Positions 8,423 through 16,458 of a stretch of 46,894 nt of DNA are shown piece after piece (within the stretch, counting starts at the first letter, position 1; each line of letters starts with the position of its first letter). Location of the stretch: the NCBI GenBank assembly GCA_017416345.1, contig JAFQCR010000036.1:1-46894 (forward strand). Direction: 5' to 3'. The position numbers and the translations under genes are program-made. Origin of the DNA: Clostridia bacterium (GTDB taxonomy: Bacteria; Bacillota; Clostridia; Oscillospirales; Acutalibacteraceae). The notes beneath the pieces are model-generated. The model had not been told where the DNA came from. It did no database searches and saw nothing but the letters and a program-made list of their open reading frames with translations.

Positions 8423-9484
8423 TTACAAACCAATTTCGTGGTAAAGCTTTTCTATCACTTTTGCAATACGGTAAAATCCAAGGTCATTTGGATGAATTCC
8501 TTCAACGGTACAGATCTCGCGGTCTTTTTTGCCAAACAAGGTTTCACCGTCAATAAAATAAACGTTATTATCGCCGTTTTCACGCGCCTTTAAATAGGAT
8601 TTATATATTACTTCCCTACGTTTATCCGAATTGGGAAAATTATCAAAGCAAGGAACAGACATAAAAACAATCGGCACATCTTTTTTTGCCTTGCGATAAA
8701 TTTGATAAAAAGGAAAATGTGTTTTTTCAAGATATTCTGCATCAGGAGCATTACCGTCATATGCCATAAAGAATAAGCTGCAATCAATTCCTGTCAGATA
8801 TTCCGCCATCAAAGGCTCGCCCTTGCAATTACCCGAGAATCCTAAATTTATAAAATCAATATTATTCCATTTTGACAGCATAGCAGTATATGAGCAATCG
8901 GGACGGGAGGCGCAGCCACCTTGGTCTACTGATGCGCCATAATACAGAATCGGTGCAATGTTGCGATACTTTTCGGGTTCATATAAAGTAGCCGAGGAAT
9001 CTAAATATATTTTTAAATCGCTGACACCGTTATACAAAGGAAAAAACAGGATGTATTCGTGTACGCCCTCGCCCTCAATTTTCACCTCACCTGTATATCC
9101 GTTTTTCTCATCGTGATTCGGACGGAAAACCGAAACGGTTTTGTAGGTATCTTCCAGTTTTTCCACCAAAGCAAACCCACAGCTGCCGGTGAGCGGCATA
9201 TGGGGCATTTGGACCAGAGAAGGATATGTAACAGAAATACCAATGGTGGATGAATTTGTAGAGAATCGTATTCTGCCGCCTGATGTATGGGTTGAAAGAT
9301 AGCCGACGCTGTCACTTACTTTCTTGGCAACACAATTATCCATTCTGACGAATTGATGCAAGTCTTCATCATAAAAAACACCGTAAAGATCAAATTTATC
9401 GCAGGGAATGGTATAACATGCTTTGTCGGTGGCTTTTTTAAACTCTTCTTTTTTGAAATTTATATCTATTTTTTCCATTTTCAT
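8423..9484 (-). CDS. SGNH/GDSL hydrolase with N-terminal GxDLY-type domain
   Basis: 353 aa. The N-terminal part (about 20-180) carries DLYGVFYDE and a beta-rich region resembling the GxDLY domain found ahead of GDSL hydrolases. The hydrolase part has YGASVDQGG (Ser block), NLGFSGNCKGEP (Gly block), YDGNAP (Asn block) and EGIHPNDLG (catalytic His). Such proteins are usually intracellular carbohydrate or acyl esterases. ATG 9484 is chosen because AAGGAGG lies at correct spacing; a longer frame to 9514 has none. There is no signal peptide. It sits between the two spoVAC remnants as the single cargo gene of the second module. Its link to the glycyl radical enzyme is positional only. Confidence 0.87.
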   Translation of the reverse strand: MKMEKIDINFKKEEFKKATDKACYTIPCDKFDLYGVFYDEDLHQFVRMDNCVAKKVSDSVGYLSTHTSGGRIRFSTNSSTIGISVTYPSLVQMPHMPLTGSCGFALVEKLEDTYKTVSVFRPNHDEKNGYTGEVKIEGEGVHEYILFFPLYNGVSDLKIYLDSSATLYEPEKYRNIAPILYYGASVDQGGCASRPDCSYTAMLSKWNNIDFINLGFSGNCKGEPLMAEYLTGIDCSLFFMAYDGNAPDAEYLEKTHFPFYQIYRKAKKDVPIVFMSVPCFDNFPNSDKRREVIYKSYLKARENGDNNVYFIDGETLFGKKDREICTVEGIHPNDLGFYRIAKVIEKLYHEIGL

Positions 9485-9682
9485 ATTATTGTTCCTCCTT
9501 GGAGTAACCGTCATCGTATATATTTTGACTCTGTTAAAAATGTTTTCCGGTCTTAATATTTTATTATATCATACCGAGTACATCTCCGCAAATATTATAT
9601 AGTATTACCGTCTTAATGTAAAGGTTTTTCCTTAATTGTGTCTTAATGAAACTGCAAATGAATGAGTCCTACTTGCACACAA

Positions 9683-9805
9683 GCAGAGGGATTCATCCCG
9701 GGTGTTGGCACGAAGATGTTTACCATCGCAGGACCTGTGATTGTGTACGGCGTGGTGGCAAGTGTGATTTATGGGGTTATTTATTGGATTACGACATTGT
9801 TTTGA
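9683..9805 (+). pseudogene. spoVAC 3'-end remnant 2 (40 codons)
   Basis: Read from 9683: AEGFIPGVGTKMFTIAGPVI, continuing to VIYGVIYWITTLF and a stop at 9803-9805. It is the same part of SpoVAC as remnant 1 and homology starts at the same codon. There is no upstream start. It is more diverged from the intact gene than remnant 1, with substitutions at otherwise conserved positions (L to P, A/N to T/K, K to T), so it is the oldest or most foreign copy. A two-hairpin cassette pair follows, as it does after the intact spoVAC. Confidence 0.85.
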
Positions 9806-9807
9806 TA

Positions 9808-9951
9808 AAAAGGCCCCCTTGTGTAAAGGGGGCTCCGTCCGCAGGACGGTGGGGGATTGTAACCTTGCGAGAAAACGGCAATTTTTCTTGACAAAACAAT
9901 CCCTCCGTTTCGCTTTCTCTCAACACCTCCCTTTACACAAGGGAGGCTAAA
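9808..9951. repeat. Inverted pair of two-hairpin cassettes
   Basis: The left arm has GGCCCCCTTGTGTAAAGGGGGC then CCGTCC-GCA-GGACGG then GGGGGATTGT. The right arm is its approximate reverse complement, with CAATCCCTCCG, then CTCCC-TTTACACAA-GGGAGG. The arms can pair with each other across about 40 bp as well as fold locally. It is the uninterrupted counterpart of 4153-4565. Confidence 0.7.
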
Positions 9952-9954
9952 AAA

Positions 9955-9982
9955 GGCTTGACCAAATCGGTCAAGCCTTTTA
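9955..9982 (-). terminator. Terminator for the 9984-10856 gene
   Basis: AAAGGCTTGACC-AAAT-CGGTCAAGCCTTTT is a 12-bp stem just past the stop of the minus-strand gene. It is nearly the same sequence as at 4564-4593, so this was probably the single original terminator facing spoVAC before the insertions. Confidence 0.75.
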
Positions 9983-9983
9983 G

Positions 9984-10856
9984 TTACGTATTTTCGGTGG
10001 CGGTAAGCCCTGTGAGCTGTTCAAAGGCGGGGAGCTCGTAGCAGGGGAACCAGATGCCCCATTGCTCGCCACTGAGGTCAAGCTCCAGAATGTGGTACGA
10101 CTTGCAGTAAAAGCAGTCATACTCGTCGGTGGTGAGCTTATACTGCCTGTATTTCTCGGAATCGAGGTCGTCGTCCTTGTTCCAGCTTTCCACCCTTATT
10201 TTCTTTTTGACTGTGGTGATGGCCTTAAGGCCGGATAAGGGAAACGCATATTTGCCGTCCATGTTTGCCAGATACAGATTTTCGGAATCGGCAAAGATGC
10301 GGACGATGGGATTAAAATACGGTGCTATCACCGCCGAATTTTCCTGCACCTTGATCTCGCCGTTTTTGACCTTGTAGAAAAAGTTGAGGATATCGACCTC
10401 TTTGGCATCGGGCGGTACGGCAAGCTCGGCAAAAATACTGTCGTGAATGCGGTCCATATCGTCAAGCGTTTGTTGGCTCTCGTCGGCTGACAGCATCTCT
10501 TTTTCCTTGCGTTTGGACAAAATTTCAAGAATGACGTAAACGACCAGACAGGCTACGCCCAGCCATATAAGCCACGAGGCATTTCGGTAGACCGTTGAAA
10601 GAGTTATCTCCTCATCCTCCAATATTGCCTTGGCAATACCCAGCACGACCGCTGCGCCTACAACTCCACAGGCCGCCTTTCCGATGCGAAGACCCAAGGG
10701 AAGCTTGCTTTGGTCGATGGTCTCCTCAAAGGCTTCCTGAGAGCGCTCCAGCGCCTCGGATAACGCAGGTGACGGCTTTTGTACCAAAAATTTCTCGCCG
10801 TTCAGCGTTTCGTTGTTTTTGTCGGTCGTTCGGTCGATTCCCAAAAAAGGTTTCAT
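9984..10856 (-). CDS. Unrecognised two-TM membrane protein
   Basis: 290 aa, not recognised. A polar N-terminus is followed by two hydrophobic segments (about 56-78, GKAACGVVGAAVVLGIAKAI, and 91-111, WLIWLGVACLVVYVILEIL). A soluble C-terminal half of about 170 residues has mixed beta character (FADSENLYLANMDGKYAFPL, DLSGEQWGIWFPCYELPAF), which could be a PH-like sensor fold; that is a guess. The start follows GAGGGGA. A likely promoter on this strand is TTTACT-N17-TATCAT around 10922-10950. It was probably the convergent neighbour of spoVAC before the 4.2-9.7 kb material arrived. Confidence 0.75.
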   Translation of the reverse strand: MKPFLGIDRTTDKNNETLNGEKFLVQKPSPALSEALERSQEAFEETIDQSKLPLGLRIGKAACGVVGAAVVLGIAKAILEDEEITLSTVYRNASWLIWLGVACLVVYVILEILSKRKEKEMLSADESQQTLDDMDRIHDSIFAELAVPPDAKEVDILNFFYKVKNGEIKVQENSAVIAPYFNPIVRIFADSENLYLANMDGKYAFPLSGLKAITTVKKKIRVESWNKDDDLDSEKYRQYKLTTDEYDCFYCKSYHILELDLSGEQWGIWFPCYELPAFEQLTGLTATENT

Positions 10857-10878
10857 AATATCCCCTCTGTGTTAATGC

Positions 10879-10899
10879 GAGTCGATTCGGGGTCGACTC
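10879..10899. promoter_or_regulatory. Inverted repeat in a divergent intergenic region
   Basis: GAGTCGA-TTCGGGG-TCGACTC lies 20-40 bp upstream of the 10856 start, between the divergent genes. It could be an operator or an mRNA leader hairpin. Confidence 0.35.
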
Positions 10900-10982
10900 T
10901 CCTCATATTAAGCAAATGATACCATATGCAAAAATAAAAGTAAAGATAAGATGGGGTTTATTACAGCCTTGAAAAATTTTTA

Positions 10983-11018
10983 CCCCCCTTAAATTTAAGC
11001 TGTGGGGCGGGGTATTAT
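10983..11018 (+). promoter_or_regulatory. CCCCCTT-N22-TATTAT promoter element
   Basis: A C6 run and TT (10983-10990), then exactly 22 nt, then TATTAT (11013-11018). Read as a sigma promoter this is TTAAAT-N18-TATTAT preceded by a C tract. The same spacing recurs at 12797 and 17684. A second candidate promoter, TTGACA-N17-TAAACT (11037-11065), lies downstream in the same leader. Confidence 0.5.
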
Positions 11019-11036
11019 ATGTATACCGCAAGGCGG

Positions 11037-11065
11037 TTGACAAAAGCGGCGGTTTGTGATAAACT
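11037..11065 (+). promoter_or_regulatory. Sigma-A-type promoter for the 11212 gene
   Basis: A perfect TTGACA (-35), 17-nt spacer and TAAACT (-10), with about 145 bp of leader before the ATG. Confidence 0.45.
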
Positions 11066-11211
11066 GTCAGCAGAACGTTTGACGTTTGACATCTGTTTTT
11101 GGAAAAAGCATGACTGAACCAACGGGTGAAGTCTGCCCATTTTCCGAAAGCAGTTTTTTGTTTTCGGAGAAAGTTTGGTTCGTCTAATACATTTTTCAGG
11201 AGGACAAAAAT

Positions 11212-11442
11212 ATGTCAAACTTCAGATCAGACCCCACCGCAGGCGCCGCTATCGGTGCCGTAGACCGTGAGCTCGGCCTGCTCAAAAAGCAGGCGCTCCG
11301 AATCCAGGAACTGAATCGGCAAGGTCTTTTGACCGACGAACAGCTGGCCGCCGCCGAAAGGCAGTACGTCGGCATCTACCGCCCCCTTCTCATAAAAGCC
11401 TTAAGCGGCAAGCTTGAGGACAAAAAGAAGGGGGGACGGTGA
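11212..11442 (+). CDS. Small protein of unknown function (76 aa)
   Basis: A real gene by its signals: AGGAGG ribosome-binding site, promoter upstream and a strong terminator directly after. It is not recognised. It is hydrophilic and mostly helical, with MSNFRSDPTAGAAIGAVDRE followed by a basic-acidic helical region and a lysine-rich end KKKGGR. It sits immediately upstream of two TIR-domain genes and shares the CCCCCTT-type promoter with the larger one, so a role in the same process is possible but unproven. Confidence 0.75.
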   Translation: MSNFRSDPTAGAAIGAVDRELGLLKKQALRIQELNRQGLLTDEQLAAAERQYVGIYRPLLIKALSGKLEDKKKGGR

Positions 11443-11453
11443 AGCTTGAAAGG

Positions 11454-11485
11454 AAATCAGCACAGCTTCGGCTGTGCTGATTTTA
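11454..11485 (+). terminator. Rho-independent terminator
   Basis: AAATCAGCACAGC-TTCG-GCTGTGCTGATTTT is a perfect 13-bp stem closed by a stable UUCG tetraloop with a T tail, 11 bp after the small gene. Confidence 0.9.
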
Positions 11486-11530
11486 ACCGAAGAAAAATTT
11501 GAAAAAGCGTTACAAATAATATTTTTTGAC

Positions 11531-11559
11531 TTGTCAAACTGATTTTATTGTGTTATCAT
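11531..11559 (+). promoter_or_regulatory. Promoter for the TIR-TM2 gene
   Basis: TTGTCA (11531-11536), 17-nt spacer, TATCAT (11554-11559), about 58 bp before the proposed GTG start. There is no C tract, unlike the neighbouring promoters. Confidence 0.5.
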
Positions 11560-11616
11560 ATTGTTGATTATGGATATATTCAATTCATTTTAAAAATGAG
11601 TTTCAGGAGGGATACC

Positions 11617-12693
11617 GTGTCCAATACCAACGAAAAGCCGTATGTTTTTGTCAGCTATGCCCATGCTGACAAGGAGATAGTTATGCCGACCATCAATGCG
11701 ATGACCTCTAACGGCATCAACATCTGGTACGACGGCGGAATTGAGGCCGGAAGCGAATGGCCGGAGTATATTGCGGAAAAGGTCATTTCGTGTACAAGAT
11801 TTATTTTGTTTGTGAGCGACAATTATCTCAAGTCGCAGAACTGTAAGCGTGAGCTGAACTTTGCCATCTCCCGTAAGAAAGAGATACTTTCGATCTACCT
11901 TCACGATGTTGAGCTTTCTCCCGGTATGGAGATGCAGTTGGGTACATATCAGGCATTTTTCAGAAACCGTTTCGCCACCAACGAGCTGTTTTTCCATGCT
12001 CTTTGCAAGGAGCATTTCTTTGATCCTTGCCTTTTGTCGGGTCTTGGCGGCAAGGCCGGTGCACAGTCGTCGGGCACGGGTACTGCCACGGCCGCAGGTG
12101 CCGGTGCAGGCGCTTCGGCCGCATCGGGCACCAACACCGCTTCGGGCGGTACGGCAGGCGGCTACGGCTCAAATAACGCAGGCTACCCCGGTGCAAACGG
12201 TGGATATAACGGCAGGAACAACGGTTACCCCGGTGCCAACGGCGGCTACAACCGAGGCAACAACGGCTACAACGGTCAGCCCTACCCGGGCAACAACGGC
12301 CAAGGCTATAACGGCGGCTACAACCGAGGTAACGGCTACAACGGTCAACCCTACGGCGGTAACAACGGTTATAACGGCGGATACAACGGCGGATACAACG
12401 GCGGAACATATCAGCCTCCCGTTTACACTCCGCAGAACGGTCCCGTTTACGATACCACAAGATCCGCCCTCCCTGTAAAGAGCAGGATCGTTGCGGCGCT
12501 GCTGGCCATTTTCCTCGGCGTTTTCGGAGCGCACAAGTTCTATCTCAAAAAGCCGTTTTTGGGCGTTCTTTTCATCATAGGTATGTTTATCCTGCCCGGC
12601 ATTCCCGCCGCTATCGGCTTTATCGAGGGCATCATAATGCTGGTCCAGACCGACGAAAAGTTCGAGCAAAAGTATAAATGCAGGACTAAATAG
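11617..12693 (+). CDS. TIR-domain protein with Gly/Asn-rich linker and C-terminal TM2 membrane domain
   Basis: 358 aa from GTG 11617, preceded by CAGGAGGG; an in-frame extension upstream to 11548 lacks a ribosome-binding site. Residues 8-135 form a TIR domain (YVFVSYAHAD start, INIWYDGGIEAGSEW, FVSDNYLKSQNCKRELNFAI with the glutamate expected in NADase-type TIRs). Residues about 145-285 are a low-complexity linker of repeated NGGYN/NNGYNGQPY units. The C-terminus is a TM2 domain (KSRIVAALLAIFLGVFGAHKFY and a second hydrophobic hairpin). The protein therefore tethers TIR to the membrane through a flexible linker. Bacterial TIRs commonly cleave NAD or make cyclic-ADPR signals in defence; that role here is inference. 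Confidence 0.85.
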   Translation: MSNTNEKPYVFVSYAHADKEIVMPTINAMTSNGINIWYDGGIEAGSEWPEYIAEKVISCTRFILFVSDNYLKSQNCKRELNFAISRKKEILSIYLHDVELSPGMEMQLGTYQAFFRNRFATNELFFHALCKEHFFDPCLLSGLGGKAGAQSSGTGTATAAGAGAGASAASGTNTASGGTAGGYGSNNAGYPGANGGYNGRNNGYPGANGGYNRGNNGYNGQPYPGNNGQGYNGGYNRGNGYNGQPYGGNNGYNGGYNGGYNGGTYQPPVYTPQNGPVYDTTRSALPVKSRIVAALLAIFLGVFGAHKFYLKKPFLGVLFIIGMFILPGIPAAIGFIEGIIMLVQTDEKFEQKYKCRTK

Positions 12694-12708
12694 CTTTACA
12701 TTAAGATC

Positions 12709-12745
12709 AAACACCGCAAGGAGTTACCCCTGCGGTGTTTTTTGT
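12709..12745 (+). terminator. Terminator after the TIR-TM2 gene
   Basis: AAACACCGCA pairs with TGCGGTGTTT, followed by more T residues. It separates this gene from the TIR-TPR gene, so the two are transcribed independently. Confidence 0.85.
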
Positions 12746-12796
12746 CGGTTTTGATTTACTTTTTAAGCCTTCGGTGATATAATTGAAAAAACGCTA

Positions 12797-12831
12797 CCCC
12801 CTTAAAGTCCTGCTTTGAAGGGTGGTATCAT
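12797..12831 (+). promoter_or_regulatory. CCCCCTT-N22-TATCAT promoter for the TIR-TPR gene
   Basis: CCCCCTT (12797-12803), 22 nt, TATCAT (12826-12831), about 42 bp before the ATG. The architecture and spacing are identical to 10983-11018 and 17684-17718. Confidence 0.6.
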
Positions 12832-12873
12832 ATACTCAAGTAACAGGCACAATTTCGCTTTACGGAGGAAAAT

Positions 12874-15800
12874 ATGGCACAGTTAAAGTACAAAACAAGA
12901 GGAATGACCAACCCCAAGGGAAAACCCAGGGTGTATTTTTGCTGTCATCCCGAGGATCACGCAAGGTATTTTGATGATATATCGGATATGCTGCTTGAAA
13001 AGCAGAACTGTGCGATATGGTACCTTGATGACGGCGGCGAAATGACCGAGGAGGAGCTTTTCGGTGACCTTCGTCAGATGCAGCTGTTTGTTATGCCGGT
13101 TACCGAAAAGCTGCTTTACAGCAGTAACCGTGCGCTGGATGTTGAGTTTAAGTTTGCGGTGGAAAACCGCATTCCCGTGCTGCCCTTGATGCAGGAAAGC
13201 GGTCTTGAGGACGCCTTCAACCAAAAGTGCGGAGACATTCAGTTTTTGGATAAGAATATCAAGGATGCCACCGCCATCAGCTTTGATGAAAAGCTGGAGA
13301 AGTTTTTGGCGGCCGTGCTTATCGGTGACGAGCTTGCCGAAAAGATACGTGCGGCCTTTGATGCCTACGTTTTCTTAAGCTACCGCAAAAAGGACCGAAA
13401 ATATGCGCAGGAGCTTATGAAGCTCATCCATAAAAAGCCGTTCTGCCGTGATATTGCCATCTGGTACGACGAGTTTTTGACTCCCGGTGAAAATTTCAAC
13501 GATTCCATCCGTGATGCGCTTCAAAAAAGCGGACTTTTTGTGCTGACCGTCACACCTAACCTGGTCAATGAGGTCAACTATATAATGACCACCGAGTATC
13601 CTATGGCCAAGGCCGAGGGCAAGCCGATACTGCCTGCCGAGCTGGTGCCGACCGACAAGGGACTGCTGACCTCCAAATATGACGGCATTCCGCAGTGCAC
13701 CGACGCTCACAACGACGGTGAGCTTACGGGCGCTTTGCTTGATGCCATTACGAAAATGGCTATCAAGGAAAACGACCAATCGCCCGAGCACAACTTCTTT
13801 ATCGGCCTTGCATACCTTGGCGGTGTTGACGTTGAGGTCGACCACGAGCGTGCTCTGGAGCTTATAACCTCGGCCGCCGAGGCAGGACTTCAAGCGGCCG
13901 TTACCAAGCTTATCGAAATGTATGACAACGGTATCGGTGTCAAAAGGTCTTATGAGACCGCCGCAAAATGGCGTGAGAAAAAAGCACAGCTTATGCGTGC
14001 CGAATATGAAGCCGAGCCTTCCGAGAATGGGTTGAACGACCTTTTCTGGCAGGTCGTGGAATGCGGCGATGCCTACCGTGATCTCGGTCAGCCCGAGGTG
14101 GCCGTAAAGCATCACAATATTGCCCGTGAGCTGGTCGAAAAGTCGGGCTTTCTGGAGGGCTCACGCCGCTTGAAGCGTGACCTCACCGTCAGCTACAACC
14201 GTCTCGGCAATATATATAAAAACGAGGGCAGGTTGGCGTTGGCCAAGGATTGTTACCGCAAGTCGCTCGATGCCCGTGTGGCCATAACCTCAGAGGATGA
14301 CAGCGATTCGATGAACGACCTCACCATCTGCTATATGAACCTCGGTAACATCAGTAAGGAAGAGGGCAAGCTGGCCGAGGCGGAGGAAATGTACCAAAAA
14401 GCGCTTCAGATACGTGAGGCTCTGGTCAAAAAGTCGCCGACCGTCTTCCGCAGGGAAAGCGTTTCAACGGCCTATACCGCCTTGGGAAACGTTGCGCAGG
14501 ATAAGGGCGACCTTGATACTGCGTGGGAGTACCATTACAAGGCGTTCTGTATCGACCGCGACATTGCCGCCGAGCTCAACACAAACGATGCAATGGTGTC
14601 GCTGGCCATCAGCCACAACAAGCTCGGTAAGATACATCAGGCCAGAGGCGATCTTGCCAAGGCCAAGGAAGAGTTTATCGAGGCGGCCAAGCTGAGGATG
14701 GAGGCTGCCGAAAAGACCGACACCATGAATGCCTGGGCAGGCCTTTCGATGTGCTATATAAACATCGGTGACATCTGCACCGATATGGGCGACCTTAACG
14801 GTGCGGAGAAGTATTACTACAACGCCCTTGAGATCCGCAGGGAGCAGGCCCAAAAATACAAAAACCTTGCCGTGCGTGAAAGATTGGGTCTTATTTGCAG
14901 CCGATTGGGAAATCTTTATAAAAATAAGGGTGATCTTGAACGATCGCTGGAGTTTTACGGCAAGGATCTTGAGATAACGAAAAAGATCGCCGAGGAGACC
15001 GGTACGGTCGCAGCACGAAGGAGCCTTGCGGTCAGCTATTCCAAGCTTGCAACGGTTTATAAGAACGAAGGCAAACTGACCAAGGCGCTGGAAATGCTGA
15101 TGAAGAGCTACGAAATAGACGAGGCTCTGGCCAACGAGACCGGCATGGTCACCGACCGTTGCAACCTTTCGGTATCCTGCCAGAAGCTCGGTGATATCTT
15201 CAAGCAAAACGGCGATACGGGAAAAGCCAAGGACTATTATGTTAAGGACTATGAGCTGAGCCTTAAGCTTGCCCAAGAGACCGGCACCGTAAAAAGCCGC
15301 GGAGACCTTTCGGTAAGCCTTAACAAGCTGGGCGCCCTGGTCGAATCTCAGGGTGAGCTGGAGGAGGCTCTGGAGTATTACCGAAAGGCGTACGATATCC
15401 GTCTTGCGCTGGTGAAGGAGACCAATACCGTTGATGCCAGAAGAAAGCTTGCCATAAGCTACGAAAATATCGGTGATGTAATGAAGGCACAGGGCAAGAT
15501 TGCAGAGGCTTTGGAGTACTATGAAAAAGAGCTTGCCATCGACCTTCAGCTTGTGGATGAGATCGGCACGGTTGAGGCCAGAACCGACCTTTCGGTCGAC
15601 TACAACAAGATCGGTGCTATTTACAAGAGCAAGAAGGAGTACGAAAAGGCGAGAGATTATTATCTGAAGTCGCTCGAATTACGTGAGGCGCTGGCCAAGG
15701 AGACCGGCACCGTGGCGGCACGGCGCAACCTTTCCATAAGCTACAACAACCTCGGCAATGTGTACAGTCAGCTTGGCGGTAGCGAGACCGCCCGTAAGTA

Positions 15801-16458
15801 CTATGAGCTGGATCTTGAGCTCAGCATTGCTTTGGCCGAGGAAAGCGAGCAGATAAGCGACCGCAGGAATCTTGCCATCAGCTACCGCACATTGGGCAAC
15901 CTTTGCAAGGAAAGTAAGGAGTATGCCGAGGCCTGTGATTTCTACATCAAGGGAGCCGAAACAAGAGCGGCTGTAAGCCACCGCCTCAACAGCACTAAGG
16001 ATTATTGGATAATTGCGGAAAACTACCGTGATGCAGGCACCTGCCGTGAGGAGCTCGATGATATCGAGGGCGCTGTCAAGCTGAATCTTGAGGCCTTGAA
16101 GTGGAGAGAAAAGGCGTTGGGCAAGATCGAATCCGAGGACAGCCTCCGCAAGGTATCCTTCAGCCTGTCAAGGCTGGGCCGACTTTATAAGAAGCTGGGC
16201 GATTACCCTAAGGCACGTGAGGCTTATACACGTGACCTTGAGATCAGCAAGCAGCTGGTAGAGAAGTCGTTTACGCCCCAAAACCGAGAGAATCTGGCCA
16301 TATCGTACCAGACCTATTCGACCGTGGCAGGGGACGCCAAAAAGGAATACCTTTCAAAGGCGTTGGAGCTGATGACGGCGCTGTGCGCAGAGTACCCCGA
16401 CAACGAGGGCTACCAAAAGCGCCGTGACAACTACACAAAATGGCTCAACCAAGCATAA
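12874..16458 (+). CDS. Large TIR-TIR-Sel1-TPR protein
   Basis: 1194 aa, start behind GGAGG. A first TIR-like domain (about 17-155; PRVYFCCHPEDHARYF, AIWYLDDGG) looks degenerate. The second (about 167-300; DAYVFLSYRKKDRKYAQEL, AIWYDEFLTPGENF, YIMTTEYPMAK) keeps the usual TIR strand and Glu positions. Residues about 305-375 resemble Sel1 repeats (AYLGGVDVEVDHERALELI). From about 390 to 1180 run roughly 15-16 tetratricopeptide units with a ~48-residue period, marked by repeated ETGTVxARRxLxxSYNxLG. There is no signal peptide or TM, so it is cytosolic. The TPR solenoid probably senses a partner and the TIR is the effector. STAND-like nucleotide-binding motifs are absent. Defence or stress signalling is inference. 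Confidence 0.9.
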   Translation: MAQLKYKTRGMTNPKGKPRVYFCCHPEDHARYFDDISDMLLEKQNCAIWYLDDGGEMTEEELFGDLRQMQLFVMPVTEKLLYSSNRALDVEFKFAVENRIPVLPLMQESGLEDAFNQKCGDIQFLDKNIKDATAISFDEKLEKFLAAVLIGDELAEKIRAAFDAYVFLSYRKKDRKYAQELMKLIHKKPFCRDIAIWYDEFLTPGENFNDSIRDALQKSGLFVLTVTPNLVNEVNYIMTTEYPMAKAEGKPILPAELVPTDKGLLTSKYDGIPQCTDAHNDGELTGALLDAITKMAIKENDQSPEHNFFIGLAYLGGVDVEVDHERALELITSAAEAGLQAAVTKLIEMYDNGIGVKRSYETAAKWREKKAQLMRAEYEAEPSENGLNDLFWQVVECGDAYRDLGQPEVAVKHHNIARELVEKSGFLEGSRRLKRDLTVSYNRLGNIYKNEGRLALAKDCYRKSLDARVAITSEDDSDSMNDLTICYMNLGNISKEEGKLAEAEEMYQKALQIREALVKKSPTVFRRESVSTAYTALGNVAQDKGDLDTAWEYHYKAFCIDRDIAAELNTNDAMVSLAISHNKLGKIHQARGDLAKAKEEFIEAAKLRMEAAEKTDTMNAWAGLSMCYINIGDICTDMGDLNGAEKYYYNALEIRREQAQKYKNLAVRERLGLICSRLGNLYKNKGDLERSLEFYGKDLEITKKIAEETGTVAARRSLAVSYSKLATVYKNEGKLTKALEMLMKSYEIDEALANETGMVTDRCNLSVSCQKLGDIFKQNGDTGKAKDYYVKDYELSLKLAQETGTVKSRGDLSVSLNKLGALVESQGELEEALEYYRKAYDIRLALVKETNTVDARRKLAISYENIGDVMKAQGKIAEALEYYEKELAIDLQLVDEIGTVEARTDLSVDYNKIGAIYKSKKEYEKARDYYLKSLELREALAKETGTVAARRNLSISYNNLGNVYSQLGGSETARKYYELDLELSIALAEESEQISDRRNLAISYRTLGNLCKESKEYAEACDFYIKGAETRAAVSHRLNSTKDYWIIAENYRDAGTCREELDDIEGAVKLNLEALKWREKALGKIESEDSLRKVSFSLSRLGRLYKKLGDYPKAREAYTRDLEISKQLVEKSFTPQNRENLAISYQTYSTVAGDAKKEYLSKALELMTALCAEYPDNEGYQKRRDNYTKWLNQA

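Noticed and set aside
9646-9891. Open frame over spoVAC remnant 2
   Set aside because: Same reason: the frame is offset from the SpoVAC-like peptide and continues into hairpin repeats.
11960-12714. Several antisense frames opposite the TIR-TM2 linker
   Set aside because: Arg/Val-rich products of the repetitive Gly/Asn codons read backwards; no start signals.
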